A stretch of DNA of 64,000 nt from positions 1,873,501-1,937,500 of the forward strand of contig NZ_CP061091.1 of assembly GCF_017654485.1 (NCBI RefSeq). Reading direction: 5' to 3'. The notes below the pieces were generated by a model. That model had not been told where the DNA came from. It worked only from the letters and a program-made list of their open reading frames with translations, and searched no databases. How positions within the stretch are numbered: the stretch's first letter is position 1; each line of letters opens with the position of its first letter. Origin of the DNA: Roseomonas marmotae (GTDB lineage: Bacteria; Pseudomonadota; Alphaproteobacteria; Acetobacterales; Acetobacteraceae). This document shows, in pieces, positions 18,405 through 28,683 of the stretch. The translations under genes and the position numbers were made by a program.

Positions 18405-19295
18405 TCAGCCCAGGAATTCGGCCTTCCGATAGCCCTGGGCATAGAGCAGCGCCCGCAGATCGGCATGGTCGATCCGTGCGCGGGCGCTGGACGCGACGAC
18501 CGGCTTGGCACGGAAGGCCACGCCCAGCCCTGCGGCACCCAGCATGGCCAGGTCATTGGCGCCGTCGCCCACCGCGGCGGTGGCGGAGAGCGGCAGGCCC
18601 AGCTCGGCCGCCAGCGTCTTCAGGATCGTCAGCTTGGCATCGCGGTCGAAGACCGGCTCCCGCACCAGCCCGGTCAGCGCCTTGCCATCATCCAGCAGGA
18701 TATTGGCGTGATGGCTCTGGAAGCCGACCTTCTCCGCCACGCGGGCGGTGAACCAGGTGAAGCCGCCGGAGGCGATGGCGCAATGCGCGCCGTGCCCGGC
18801 CATGGTGCGGACCAGCACCTCGGCACCCGGCATCAGCTCGATCTTCGCCCAGGTCTCCTCGAGCGCGGTCAGGGCCAGGCCCCGGATCATCGCCACCCGC
18901 TCCCGCAGCGAGGTCGCGAAGTCGATCTCACCGTTCATGCTGCGCTGGGTGATGGCGGCGATCTTGTCCTGCACCCCGGCATAGGCGGCCAGTTCGTCCA
19001 GCGTCTCGGCCGTGACGATGGTGCTGTCCATATCGGCGACCAGCAGCTTCTTGCGCCGCCCCTCGGCCGGTAGCGCGATGCAGTCCACCGGCGCGCCGTC
19101 CAGCGCGGCGCGGGCGATGGCGCTGGCCTGCTCCGGCGCCAGCAGGGAGAAGGGGAGGTCCACTGCCTCGGCCTCCGCCAGCCAGTCCGGCGTGCCAACC
19201 TGCCCGCCGAGGTCTAGAAGGGCCGTGCGCAGCCGCGCGACGAGAGGCGCCTGCAGGATTCCCGGCGGCGCGATCAGGGTGAGAATATGAGACAT
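18405..19295 (-). CDS. serB: Phosphoserine phosphatase SerB
   Basis: Last step of serine synthesis: phosphoserine to serine. The 296-residue HAD-type enzyme has an N-terminal ACT-like region (1-75), the DMDST nucleophile motif (88-92, Asp88 catalytic), the IASGGFTWF motif II segment and the GDGANDLAML motif III/IV. An upstream in-frame extension to 19394 is ignored because it overlaps the divergent miaA and reads as shadow. It starts 20 bases from miaA, so the two promoters must overlap the opposite coding regions. Confidence 0.94.
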   Translation of the reverse strand: MSHILTLIAPPGILQAPLVARLRTALLDLGGQVGTPDWLAEAEAVDLPFSLLAPEQASAIARAALDGAPVDCIALPAEGRRKKLLVADMDSTIVTAETLDELAAYAGVQDKIAAITQRSMNGEIDFATSLRERVAMIRGLALTALEETWAKIELMPGAEVLVRTMAGHGAHCAIASGGFTWFTARVAEKVGFQSHHANILLDDGKALTGLVREPVFDRDAKLTILKTLAAELGLPLSATAAVGDGANDLAMLGAAGLGVAFRAKPVVASSARARIDHADLRALLYAQGYRKAEFLG

Positions 19296-19315
19296 CGGGG
19301 CGGGACCATGCCCGC

Positions 19316-20287
19316 ATGGGCATGAGCGATCAACCTTTCGCGCTGTTGCTGGCGGGGCCGACGGCCTCCGGTAAGTCAGCGCTGGCGCTGGCATTGGCCG
19401 AGAGGCTGGGCGGCACCGTCATCAATGCCGATTCCATGCAGGTCTATGACGGCCTGCGCGTGCTGACCGCGCGCCCCAGTGAGGAGGAGGAGGGCCGCGT
19501 GCCGCACCGCCTCTATGGCGTGCACCCACCCGACCGGGCGGCCAGCGTGGCCTGGTGGCGGGGCAGGGCGCTGGAGGAGATGGCGGCGGCGCGGCTGCCG
19601 ATCCTCTGCGGGGGTACGGGGCTTTATTTCCGCGCGCTGACGGAAGGATTGAGCGAGATCCCGGCCGTTCCGCCCGAGGCGCGAGAGGAGGCGCGTGGCC
19701 TGCTGGCGGCGGAAGGCCCCGCCGCGCTGCATGTCCGTCTGACGCAGGCCGACCCCGAAACCGCCGCCCGCCTTCGCCCCAGCGACAGCCAGCGGCTGGC
19801 CCGCGCCTGGGAAGTCTGGCGCGGCACCGGGCGGGGGCTGGCCTCCTGGCAGCGGGAGGAAGGCACGGGGCCGGCGCGGCGGAACGGGGTGCCCTGGCGC
19901 TTCGCCGCCATCCGGCTGGACCCGCCGCGCGACGCCCTGCGCGCCGCCATCGGCGCCCGCTGGCAGGCGATGATCGATGCCGGCGCGGTGGAGGAGGTGA
20001 GGGCGCTGGTGGCGCGTGGGCTGGACCCGGCCCTGCCGGCCATGCGCGCGCATGGGGTGCCCGAGATCTCCGCTGTGCTGCGCGGCGAGATCCCGATTGA
20101 GGAAGCCGGGCGGCGCGCCTGCCTGGCCATCGGGCAATATACCAAGCGGCAGGCCACCTGGTTCCGCCATCATCCGCTCGCGGATGTGAGCCATACGCAT
20201 ACGATCCATGCGCGTGTGGCGGGACTTGAGCAATTTTCAGAAAGTGAGCAGAGCCAAATCTTCACTTTTATTGATTGCTGCCGTTGA
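19316..20287 (+). CDS. miaA: tRNA dimethylallyltransferase MiaA
   Basis: Adds the isopentenyl group to A37 of tRNAs that read codons beginning with U. The 323-residue protein begins with the P-loop GPTASGKS (14-21), then INADSMQVYDGL (36-47) and the CGGTGLYFRALTEGL block (98-112) that holds the tRNA site; the conserved IGQYTKRQATWFR motif is near residue 273. Two in-frame ATGs (19316 and 19322) are both usable. The last 25 residues beyond the usual end are unusual and low in similarity. Confidence 0.93.
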   Translation: MGMSDQPFALLLAGPTASGKSALALALAERLGGTVINADSMQVYDGLRVLTARPSEEEEGRVPHRLYGVHPPDRAASVAWWRGRALEEMAAARLPILCGGTGLYFRALTEGLSEIPAVPPEAREEARGLLAAEGPAALHVRLTQADPETAARLRPSDSQRLARAWEVWRGTGRGLASWQREEGTGPARRNGVPWRFAAIRLDPPRDALRAAIGARWQAMIDAGAVEEVRALVARGLDPALPAMRAHGVPEISAVLRGEIPIEEAGRRACLAIGQYTKRQATWFRHHPLADVSHTHTIHARVAGLEQFSESEQSQIFTFIDCCR

Positions 20288-20323
20288 CGGGCCTGGGGTG
20301 GACGCGTTAGACCGGCCTGCCGC

Positions 20324-20341
20324 CGGCGCTTTTTTGCGCCG
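20324..20341. other. Hairpin with a T6 loop upstream of ilvB
   Basis: CGGCGC (20324-20329), TTTTTT, GCGCCG (20336-20341). The stem is perfect and its loop is six T residues. It lies in the ilvB leader, 36 bases before the start codon. It is not a classical terminator, because the T-run is in the loop. Confidence 0.4.
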
Positions 20342-20377
20342 CACGCGGCCAACCATGTCAGGAAGCCCGTAACCACC

Positions 20378-22174
20378 ATGTCCCCCCAGACCCTTCCCGC
20401 TGCATCCGACACCCTGTCCATGACGGGTGCCGAGGTTGTACTGCGCGCGCTGAAGGAGCAGGGCGTAGAGGTTATCTTCGGCTATCCCGGTGGCGCCGTA
20501 CTGCCGATCTATGATGCCATCTTCAACCAGAATGCCATCCGTCACATCCTGGTGCGGCATGAGCAGGCGGCGGTGCATGCGGCGGAGGGCTATGCCCGCT
20601 CCACCGGCAAGGTGGGCTGCGTGCTCGTGACCTCCGGCCCCGGCGCCACCAATGCCGTGACGGGGCTGGTGGATGCGCTGATGGACAGCATCCCCATCGT
20701 CTGCCTGACCGGGCAGGTGCCGACGCATCTGATCGGCAACGACGCCTTCCAGGAAGCCGATACGACCGGCATCACCCGGCCGGCGACCAAGCACAACTAC
20801 CTCGTGAAGAAGTCTGACAAGCTGGCCGAGACGGTGCACGAGGCCTTCTACGTCGCGCGCTCGGGCCGCCCTGGACCGGTCGTGATCGACCTGCCGAAGG
20901 ACATCCTGATCGGCAAGGCCCCCTACCGCGAGGCGCCGAAGGCCGAGCACCGCAGCTACCGCCCGCAGGTGGAGCCGGATGCGGCGGCCATCCGCAAGGC
21001 CGTGGCCATGCTGAAATCGGCCAGGCGCCCGGTGGTCTATAGCGGCGGCGGCGTGATCAATGCGGGCCCCGAGGCCTCCGAGCTGCTGACGAAGTTCGTC
21101 CGCATGGCGGGCCTGCCCTGCACCAACACGCTGATGGGCCTCGGCGCCTATCCCGCCAGCGACCCGCAGTTCCTGGGCATGCTGGGCATGCACGGCACCG
21201 TCGAGGCGAATCTCGCCATGCACGGCTGCGACGTGATGTTCAACATCGGCGCCCGCTTCGACGACCGGGTGACCGGCCGCTTGAATGCCTTCGCGCCGAC
21301 CTCGCTGAAGATCCACGCGGATATCGACCCTTCCTCCATCAACAAGAACGTCAAGGTCGAGGTGCCGGTGGTGGGCGATGCCGCCGCCGTGCTGCGCGCC
21401 ATGATCGCCGCCTGGGAAGATGAGCCGGCGCAGCAGGACCGCGAGGCCCTGGCCGCATGGTGGCGCCAGATCGACGAATGGCGCGGCCGGAAGTGCCTGT
21501 CCTATGTCCAGGAAGGCAAGATCATCAAGCCGCAGCACGCCATCCACCGGCTCTATGAGCTGACGAAGGAAAGCGGGCGCGAGACCTTCATCACCACCGA
21601 GGTCGGCCAGCACCAGATGTGGGCCGCCCAGTATTTCGGCTTCGAGAAGCCGAACCGCTGGATGACCTCCGGCGGGCTGGGCACCATGGGCTATGGCCTG
21701 CCCGCCGCCATGGGCACGCAGGTCGCGCATCCCGACGCGCTGGTGATCGATGTGGCCGGCGAGGCGAGCATCCTGATGAACATTCAGGAAATGGCGACGC
21801 TGGCGCAGTACCGCCTGCCCGTGAAGGTCTTCATCCTGAACAACCAGTACATGGGCATGGTGCGCCAGTGGCAGGAGCTGCTGCATGGTGGCCGCTATTC
21901 CGAAAGCTACAGCTCCGCGCTGCCGGACTTCGTGAAGCTGGCGGAAAGCTTCCATGGCGTCGGCATGCGGATCGAGGGCGTGGATGACCTGGACCGCGTG
22001 ATCCGCGAGATGATCGCCATCGACCGCCCCGTGATCGTGGACTGCGCGGTGGATGAGAAGGAGAACGTCTTCCCGATGATCCCCTCCGGCGCCGCGCATA
22101 ACGAGATGCTGCTGGCCCCGGGTCAGGAAGGCGGCATCGCCGGCGTCACGGATGAGGGAAGGGTGCTGGTCTGA
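20378..22174 (+). CDS. ilvB: Acetolactate synthase large subunit
   Basis: The ThDP-dependent catalytic subunit that makes acetolactate (valine/leucine) or acetohydroxybutyrate (isoleucine). At 598 residues it has the three expected domains: ThDP-PP part with YPGGAVLPIYDAI and the catalytic Glu in VRHEQAAVHAAEGYAR (about 60), the central FAD domain (200-340), and the ThDP pyrophosphate motif from DVAGEASILMNIQE to NNQYMGMVRQWQ (about 455-490). It is the first gene of the ilvB-ilvN-ilvC series and shares its direction and spacing with them. Confidence 0.96.
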   Translation: MSPQTLPAASDTLSMTGAEVVLRALKEQGVEVIFGYPGGAVLPIYDAIFNQNAIRHILVRHEQAAVHAAEGYARSTGKVGCVLVTSGPGATNAVTGLVDALMDSIPIVCLTGQVPTHLIGNDAFQEADTTGITRPATKHNYLVKKSDKLAETVHEAFYVARSGRPGPVVIDLPKDILIGKAPYREAPKAEHRSYRPQVEPDAAAIRKAVAMLKSARRPVVYSGGGVINAGPEASELLTKFVRMAGLPCTNTLMGLGAYPASDPQFLGMLGMHGTVEANLAMHGCDVMFNIGARFDDRVTGRLNAFAPTSLKIHADIDPSSINKNVKVEVPVVGDAAAVLRAMIAAWEDEPAQQDREALAAWWRQIDEWRGRKCLSYVQEGKIIKPQHAIHRLYELTKESGRETFITTEVGQHQMWAAQYFGFEKPNRWMTSGGLGTMGYGLPAAMGTQVAHPDALVIDVAGEASILMNIQEMATLAQYRLPVKVFILNNQYMGMVRQWQELLHGGRYSESYSSALPDFVKLAESFHGVGMRIEGVDDLDRVIREMIAIDRPVIVDCAVDEKENVFPMIPSGAAHNEMLLAPGQEGGIAGVTDEGRVLV

Positions 22175-22222
22175 CCCGGCCGGCTTCCGGACCTTTCCCT
22201 CTTCCTTCGACTGGAACGACCC

Positions 22223-23802
<1,580 letters not shown>

Positions 23803-23822
23803 GGCCTCAGGCCCAGGGGAAG

Positions 23823-23857
23823 GGGGCGCGCCGGCTTTGGCCGGCGCGCCCCTTTTT
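23823..23857 (+). terminator. Terminator of ilvBNC
   Basis: A 12-bp perfect stem GGGGCGCGCCGG (23823-23834) / CCGGCGCGCCCC (23841-23852) followed by TTTTT. It abuts the stop codon of the convergent minus-strand gene. Confidence 0.92.
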
Positions 23858-25449
23858 CATGCGCGCCGCAGGTTCCAGAAGACCGGCGCGCCCTTCACCA
23901 TGCCCGTCAGGTCGCTGCGATAGGCGGTGTTCTGGTAGAAGAGCCCGACGGGGATGAAGGGCAGGTCCTGGAAGGCGGCGGCCTGCATGGCGCGGCCGAT
24001 CTCTCCCTGGCGCTCGGGCGGGGTTTCGAACCACTGGTCGCGCAGCGCCTCCAGCCGCTCGCTGGTCGGCCAGCCGACGATGCTGCGGCGGCCATTGCCG
24101 CGCAGGTAGTTATGCGCCGCCGGGTTGACCCAGCTCGCCCCCGCCGTGCTGACGCAGACCGTGTTCCAGCCGCCGCGCTCCGGCGGATCCTGGTTGGCGA
24201 TGCGGCGGATGAAGGTGCCGAAATCCATCGCCTGCAATTCGACGTTGATGCCGCAGCGGCGCATCATATCCGCCGCCACCAGGTTCAGCGCGCTGACGGA
24301 GGGATAGTCGGTGGGCTGGAGATGCACGATCCGCTCGCCCTTGTAGCCGGCGGCCTCGAGCGCGCGGCGCACGGCATCGAGGTCGCGCGGGCCGGTCAGC
24401 GCCGCCATCCCCTCGTCGCTGGCCATCGGCGAGCCTGGCAGGAAGTAGCCGAGATCGTCCCGCCACAACGACCGGTCGGCGCCGGCCACCGCCTGCATGA
24501 AATCCGCCTGCGCCACCGCGCCCAGCAGCGCCTGCCGCATCTCCGGCCGGTCGAAGGGCGGGTGGAGCTGGTTGAAGCGCAGGAAGGCGGGGGAGCCGGT
24601 GGTATCCAGCACCTCCTGCCGGATATTGCGGTTGCGCTTCAGCGCCTCCGAGAGATCGGCTGGCGGTTGTTCCCACCAGTCGATCTCGCCCTGCTGCAGG
24701 GCGGCGGCGGCCGTGGCGGGGTCAGGCATGGAAAGCCATTCGACGCGCTCGATATGCGCCACCTTCGGGCCAGCCAGCAGGCTGGGCTCGCCGCCCTCGC
24801 GGGGCACATAGCCGGCGAACTTCTCATAGACCGCGCGGGCGCCGACGACATATTCGCGGGCCACGAAGCGATAGGGGCCGCTGCCCACCATCTCCGTCAC
24901 CTGCGTGCCAGGGTCTGTCAGCGCCAGACGCTCCGGCATGATGAAGGCATTCATGGTGCCGGGTTTGCCCAGCGCATCCGGCAACATGGGGAAGGGGCGC
25001 TTCAGACGGATGACCAGCCGCTGGTCGTCGGCAGCGGAGATCTCGTCCACGAGCTGCATCAGGGCGATGCCGAAGGTATCGCGCGCCCCCCAGCGGCGGA
25101 TGCTGGCCGCCGCGTCGCGTGCCCGCACAGGTTCCCCGTCATGGAAGCGCAGGCCGGGGCGCAGGGTGATGGTCCAGCGCCGGCCGTCGTCCTCGACCTC
25201 ATGTCCCGCCGCCATCTGCGGCTGGGGACGCAGCGCGGTGTCCACGCCATAAAGCGTGTCGAAGACCATCAGCGCGTGATTGCGGGTCACGATTCCCGGG
25301 GTCCAGACCGGGTCCAGGATGGTCAGGTCCGCCTGGGCCACGAAGCGCAGGGGCTTGGCGCGCTGCGCCAGCCCCAGGCGCGGCGCGGCCATGCCGCTGG
25401 CCAGTGCTGCGGCGAGGACGGATCGGCGGGATGGAGCGTAAATTCCCAT
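23857..25449 (-). CDS. Dipeptide/oligopeptide-type ABC transporter substrate-binding protein
   Basis: A 530-residue family 5 extracellular solute-binding protein. A twin-arginine signal is visible (PSRRSVLAAALASGMAAP, 6-23), so it is probably folded before export to the periplasm. The mature part has the typical DLTILDPVWTPGIVTRNHALMVFDTLY start and the RPGLRFHDGEPVRARDA domain. No permease or ATPase genes are adjacent, so it is an orphan binding protein that must use components elsewhere. The ligand is unknown; the family binds peptides, nickel, glutathione and sugars. Confidence 0.88.
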   Translation of the reverse strand: MGIYAPSRRSVLAAALASGMAAPRLGLAQRAKPLRFVAQADLTILDPVWTPGIVTRNHALMVFDTLYGVDTALRPQPQMAAGHEVEDDGRRWTITLRPGLRFHDGEPVRARDAAASIRRWGARDTFGIALMQLVDEISAADDQRLVIRLKRPFPMLPDALGKPGTMNAFIMPERLALTDPGTQVTEMVGSGPYRFVAREYVVGARAVYEKFAGYVPREGGEPSLLAGPKVAHIERVEWLSMPDPATAAAALQQGEIDWWEQPPADLSEALKRNRNIRQEVLDTTGSPAFLRFNQLHPPFDRPEMRQALLGAVAQADFMQAVAGADRSLWRDDLGYFLPGSPMASDEGMAALTGPRDLDAVRRALEAAGYKGERIVHLQPTDYPSVSALNLVAADMMRRCGINVELQAMDFGTFIRRIANQDPPERGGWNTVCVSTAGASWVNPAAHNYLRGNGRRSIVGWPTSERLEALRDQWFETPPERQGEIGRAMQAAAFQDLPFIPVGLFYQNTAYRSDLTGMVKGAPVFWNLRRA

Positions 25450-25593
25450 AATACACGAACGATGGATGTCTTATCGATACCCGTCAACCTCCGTAACGAA
25501 GCTGCCGGGCGGGCGTGGGATAGTGCAACCTGCCAGTTGGGCTGGCATTGCTAGCGGACGCCGCACCGCCGGTTGAAAAGGACTTTCCCCCCA

Positions 25594-26664
25594 ATGCGCC
25601 TCTTCAAATGTCAGGTCTGCGGCAATGTGCTGCATTTCGAGAATACGCGCTGCGTGAAATGCGACACGACACTGGGCTATCTGCCAGAGCAGAACACGCT
25701 CTCCGCGCTGGACCCCGTTGGCGGCGAGGAGGCGCTCTGGTCCGCCCGCGCGGCGGCGGGGCGCGGATACCGCTTCTGCGACAATGCGCGGCAGCAGGCC
25801 TGCAACTGGCTTGTGCCCGGCGAGAGCGAGCACCGCTTCTGCCTGGCCTGCCGCCATAACCGCACCATTCCCGATATTTCCGACCCCGTGAACAAGGAGC
25901 ACTGGCAGAAGATCGAGATCGCCAAGCGTCGCGCTATCTACAGCTTCATTCGCCTGCGCCTGCCCATGCCGACCCGCGCGGAGGACCCGGAGAAAGGCTT
26001 GGCCTTCGACTTCCTGGCCGATATGCCGCAGGGGCCGCAGGTGATGACAGGCCATGACAACGGACTGATCACGCTGGCCCTGGCCGAAGCAGATGATGCC
26101 GAGCGTGCCCGCCGCCGCACGGCGATGGGTGAGCCTTACCGCGCGTTGCTCGGCCATTTCCGTCATGAATCCGGCCATTACTTCTGGGACCGGCTGGTGC
26201 GCGACGGCGGGCGGCTGGAGGAATGCCGCGCGGCCTTCGGCGACGACCGCCAGGACTATGGCGAAGCGCTGAAGCGCCACTATCAGCATGGTACACCCGC
26301 CGACTGGCAGGAGAACTTCGTCAGCACCTATGCCACTGCCCACCCCTGGGAGGATTTCGCGGAGACCTGGGCGCACTACCTGCACATCGTCGATACGCTG
26401 GAAATGGCCCGCGCCCTCGGCATCGGCATCGCGCCACGCCTGGACAGGGAAGGGGATCTCTCGGCCGGGGTGGATTTCGACCCCTACCGCATCACCGATA
26501 TCCATGCGGTGATGGAAGCCTGGGTGCCGCTGACAGTGGCGGTGAACAGCCTGAACCGCAGCATGGGTATCCCGGACCTCTATCCCTTCGTGCTCTCCGC
26601 CGCCGTCGTGGCGAAGCTCGGCTTCATCCAGTCCCTGGTGCATGACAAGCTCCCTGCCGGCTGA
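25594..26664 (+). CDS. Zinc-binding metallopeptidase (DUF2248-type)
   Basis: A 356-residue protein with two zinc-ribbon pairs near the N-terminus (CQVCGNVLHF and CVKCDTT within residues 6-28), another Cys set (FCDNARQQACNW ... FCLACRHN, 66-97), and a peptidase-like segment with RHESGHYFWD (about 192) followed by the late ENFVSTYATAHPWEDFAETWAHY that may supply further ligands. The layout matches the uncharacterised 'zinc-binding metallopeptidase' family. A TTG at 25573 is an alternative start. Its end overlaps the following phosphoesterase by 23 bases. Confidence 0.8.
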   Translation: MRLFKCQVCGNVLHFENTRCVKCDTTLGYLPEQNTLSALDPVGGEEALWSARAAAGRGYRFCDNARQQACNWLVPGESEHRFCLACRHNRTIPDISDPVNKEHWQKIEIAKRRAIYSFIRLRLPMPTRAEDPEKGLAFDFLADMPQGPQVMTGHDNGLITLALAEADDAERARRRTAMGEPYRALLGHFRHESGHYFWDRLVRDGGRLEECRAAFGDDRQDYGEALKRHYQHGTPADWQENFVSTYATAHPWEDFAETWAHYLHIVDTLEMARALGIGIAPRLDREGDLSAGVDFDPYRITDIHAVMEAWVPLTVAVNSLNRSMGIPDLYPFVLSAAVVAKLGFIQSLVHDKLPAG

Positions 26665-27565
26665 GCGCGGGCCGCTGCTGACGCGCAGGTCCCTGCTGGA
26701 AGGCAGCGCGGCATTGCTGGCGGGCGGCGTGGCGGTGGCCAGCTTCGGGCTGGTGATCGAGCCGAGCCTGCTGCTGACGGTGCGGGAGTACCGGCTGTCC
26801 CTGCCGGGATGGGGCGCGCGGCCGCCGCTGACCCTCTGCGTCATCACCGATCTTCATGCCAACGAGCCCTGGATGCCGCTGGACCGCATCCGCCGCATCG
26901 TCGCCACGGCCAATGCGCTGCAGCCCGACGCGCATCTGCTGCTGGGCGACATTCCCGGCCATTTCCCCTGGGTCCGCCGCCGCCTGCCGATGCCGGAGGT
27001 GGTGGAGGCCCTGGCCGGGCTGCATGCGCCGCTGGGCAAGTTCGCCGTGCCCGGCAACCATGAATGGTGGGACGACCCGGAGGTGCAGCTGACCCGGCGG
27101 GGCGTGCCGGCGCTGTTCGGTCTGCTGCGCGGCGCGGGCTTCACGCTGCTGGCCAACGGCGCCGTTCGGCTGCCGCATGGCGACGGCGTCTGGCTCTGCG
27201 GCACGGACAGCATGCTGGCCTTCCGCCTGGGGCGGCGCCGCTTCGTCGGTGTCGACAATCTGCAGGCCGCCCTGGCGCCGCTGGCCGCCGACGATGCCCC
27301 CGCCATCCTGATGGCGCATGAGCCGGACCAGTTCGTGAATGTGCCGCGCCGGGTGGCGTTGACGCTGTCCGGCCATACCCATGGCGGGCAGGTGCGGATT
27401 CTCGGCTGGTCGCCGGTCGTCGGCTCCCGCTACGGCAACCGCTTCGCCTATGGGCTGGTGGAGGAGGCGGGGCGGCGGCTGATCGTCTCCGGCGGCCTCG
27501 GTTGCAGCGTCTTTCCCATCCGCTTCGGCGTGGCGCCGGAACTGGTGCTGGTGCGGCTCTCCTGA
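26642..27565 (+). CDS. Calcineurin-like metallophosphoesterase with Tat signal
   Basis: A 307-residue YkuE/PhoD-like phosphoesterase. The two-metal site motifs are complete: ITDLHAN (about 70), LLGDIPGHF (101-109), PGNHEWWDD (139-147), MAHEPDQ (224-230) and SGHTHGG (243-249). A twin-arginine signal RRSLLEGSAALLAGGVAVAS (15-34) points to export or membrane anchoring. Its ATG lies inside the end of the metallopeptidase gene, so the two genes overlap by 23 bases and are probably coupled. The substrate is unknown; lipid headgroups such as UDP-diacylglucosamine are one precedent in the family. Confidence 0.87.
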   Translation: MTSSLPAERGPLLTRRSLLEGSAALLAGGVAVASFGLVIEPSLLLTVREYRLSLPGWGARPPLTLCVITDLHANEPWMPLDRIRRIVATANALQPDAHLLLGDIPGHFPWVRRRLPMPEVVEALAGLHAPLGKFAVPGNHEWWDDPEVQLTRRGVPALFGLLRGAGFTLLANGAVRLPHGDGVWLCGTDSMLAFRLGRRRFVGVDNLQAALAPLAADDAPAILMAHEPDQFVNVPRRVALTLSGHTHGGQVRILGWSPVVGSRYGNRFAYGLVEEAGRRLIVSGGLGCSVFPIRFGVAPELVLVRLS

Positions 27566-27652
27566 CACTGCCGGTCCCGCCTGTGAGGTGCCGGGAGGAA
27601 CCTCATGCCGGGGGCGCTGTTTTTTCAGGATTGGTAAAGGGGTTCCTGACAC

Positions 27653-27949
27653 ATGAAACGGTATTTTCTGACGGCATTTTCCGCGGCCGTCGCAGCCTTG
27701 CCGGCGGTGGCTCAGCCCGTGCCCCCCAATACACCTGGGCCTACCGTGCCGGAGCGGATCGAGCCGCAGAGGCCGGCTCCTCCAGCGGGCCTGCCTTCGG
27801 AAGGCCCCCGGGACGGAGTCATCCGGCCCCCCGGAGACGTGGACCCGGACATGCCGGAGGCCGCGCCGGATAACGACGTCGGAACGACGACGCCGGTGGT
27901 CCCGCTGCCCGGCTCGCCGGGAGGCTCTCCGCGGGTCCAGCCCCGGTGA
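27653..27949 (+). CDS. Small secreted Pro-rich protein
   Basis: A 98-residue protein with a Sec signal peptide (1-20, ending AVAQ) and a mature part made largely of Pro, Asp, Gly and Glu (PPNTPGPTVPERIEPQRP...). It has no recognisable fold and probably is disordered in the periplasm. AAAGGGG lies upstream of the ATG. Length, signal and position between two clear genes support it as real; the function is unknown. Confidence 0.65.
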   Translation: MKRYFLTAFSAAVAALPAVAQPVPPNTPGPTVPERIEPQRPAPPAGLPSEGPRDGVIRPPGDVDPDMPEAAPDNDVGTTTPVVPLPGSPGGSPRVQPR

Positions 27950-27989
27950 CGGAGATGGGCGCCATGGCGCCCACGGGCCACAGGGGCCC

Positions 27990-28670
27990 ATGGCTGATGC
28001 GGAACCAGGCTTCGTGATGCTCGAGGACAGGGCTGCGGCGGGGCGCGCGCTGGCCGCGCGCCTCATGCATCTGCGCGATGCGGCGCCCGTGGTGCTGGCT
28101 CTGCCCCGCGGCGGGGTGCCGGTGGCCTTCGAGGTGGCGGCGGCATTGGGCGCGCCGCTCGACATCCTGCTGGTGCGGAAGATCGGCGCGCCACACTTCC
28201 CGGAACTGGCGGCTGGTGCCGTGCTGGGTGGTGCCCATCCCGGCACGGTGATTAATGAGGCGGTGGTCCGCGAACTCGGTATCTCCGAAGCTTATCTGGA
28301 GCGGGAAGCCGCCCGGCAGCGTGCCGAGATCACGCGGCGAAGTGACGCCTATCTGCGCGGCCGCCCGCCTCTGCCGGTCGAGAACCGGACTGTCATCGTG
28401 GTCGATGACGGGGCCGCGACCGGTGCCACGGCCAGGGTCGCGCTGCGAATGCTGAGGGCGGCGGGCCTCGCGCGGCGCGTGGTGCTGGCGGTTCCCGTAG
28501 CCGCGCCGGAAGTCGCCGCCATGCTGCGCGGCCTCTGCGACGACGCCGTCTTTCTGGCGCTTCCGGACCCGTTCGGCGCTGTCGGACGGTTCTACGAGGA
28601 CTTCACGCAGGTCGAGGACGCGGTGGTCATCGACCTGCTCGACCGCGCGGCCACGCGGCAAGGCGGATGA
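27990..28670 (+). CDS. Phosphoribosyltransferase-domain protein
   Basis: A 226-residue type I PRTase-fold protein. The PRPP-binding motif VVDDGAATGATARVALRMLR (131-150) is clear, and the N-terminal LPRGGVPVAFEVAAALG block (38-54) is the PRPP loop of the 'phosphoribosyltransferase' family found next to dienelactone hydrolases and stress genes. The base substrate is unknown. It is convergent with the molybdoenzyme gene 14 bases downstream. Confidence 0.85.
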   Translation: MADAEPGFVMLEDRAAAGRALAARLMHLRDAAPVVLALPRGGVPVAFEVAAALGAPLDILLVRKIGAPHFPELAAGAVLGGAHPGTVINEAVVRELGISEAYLEREAARQRAEITRRSDAYLRGRPPLPVENRTVIVVDDGAATGATARVALRMLRAAGLARRVVLAVPVAAPEVAAMLRGLCDDAVFLALPDPFGAVGRFYEDFTQVEDAVVIDLLDRAATRQGG

Positions 28671-28683
28671 CGCCGCGCGGCGG

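Noticed and set aside
20354..20371. A five-codon frame (MSGSP, then TAA) just before ilvB as a regulatory leader
   Set aside because: It contains no branched-chain amino acid codons and no ribosome site; short frames this size are expected by chance in GC-rich DNA.
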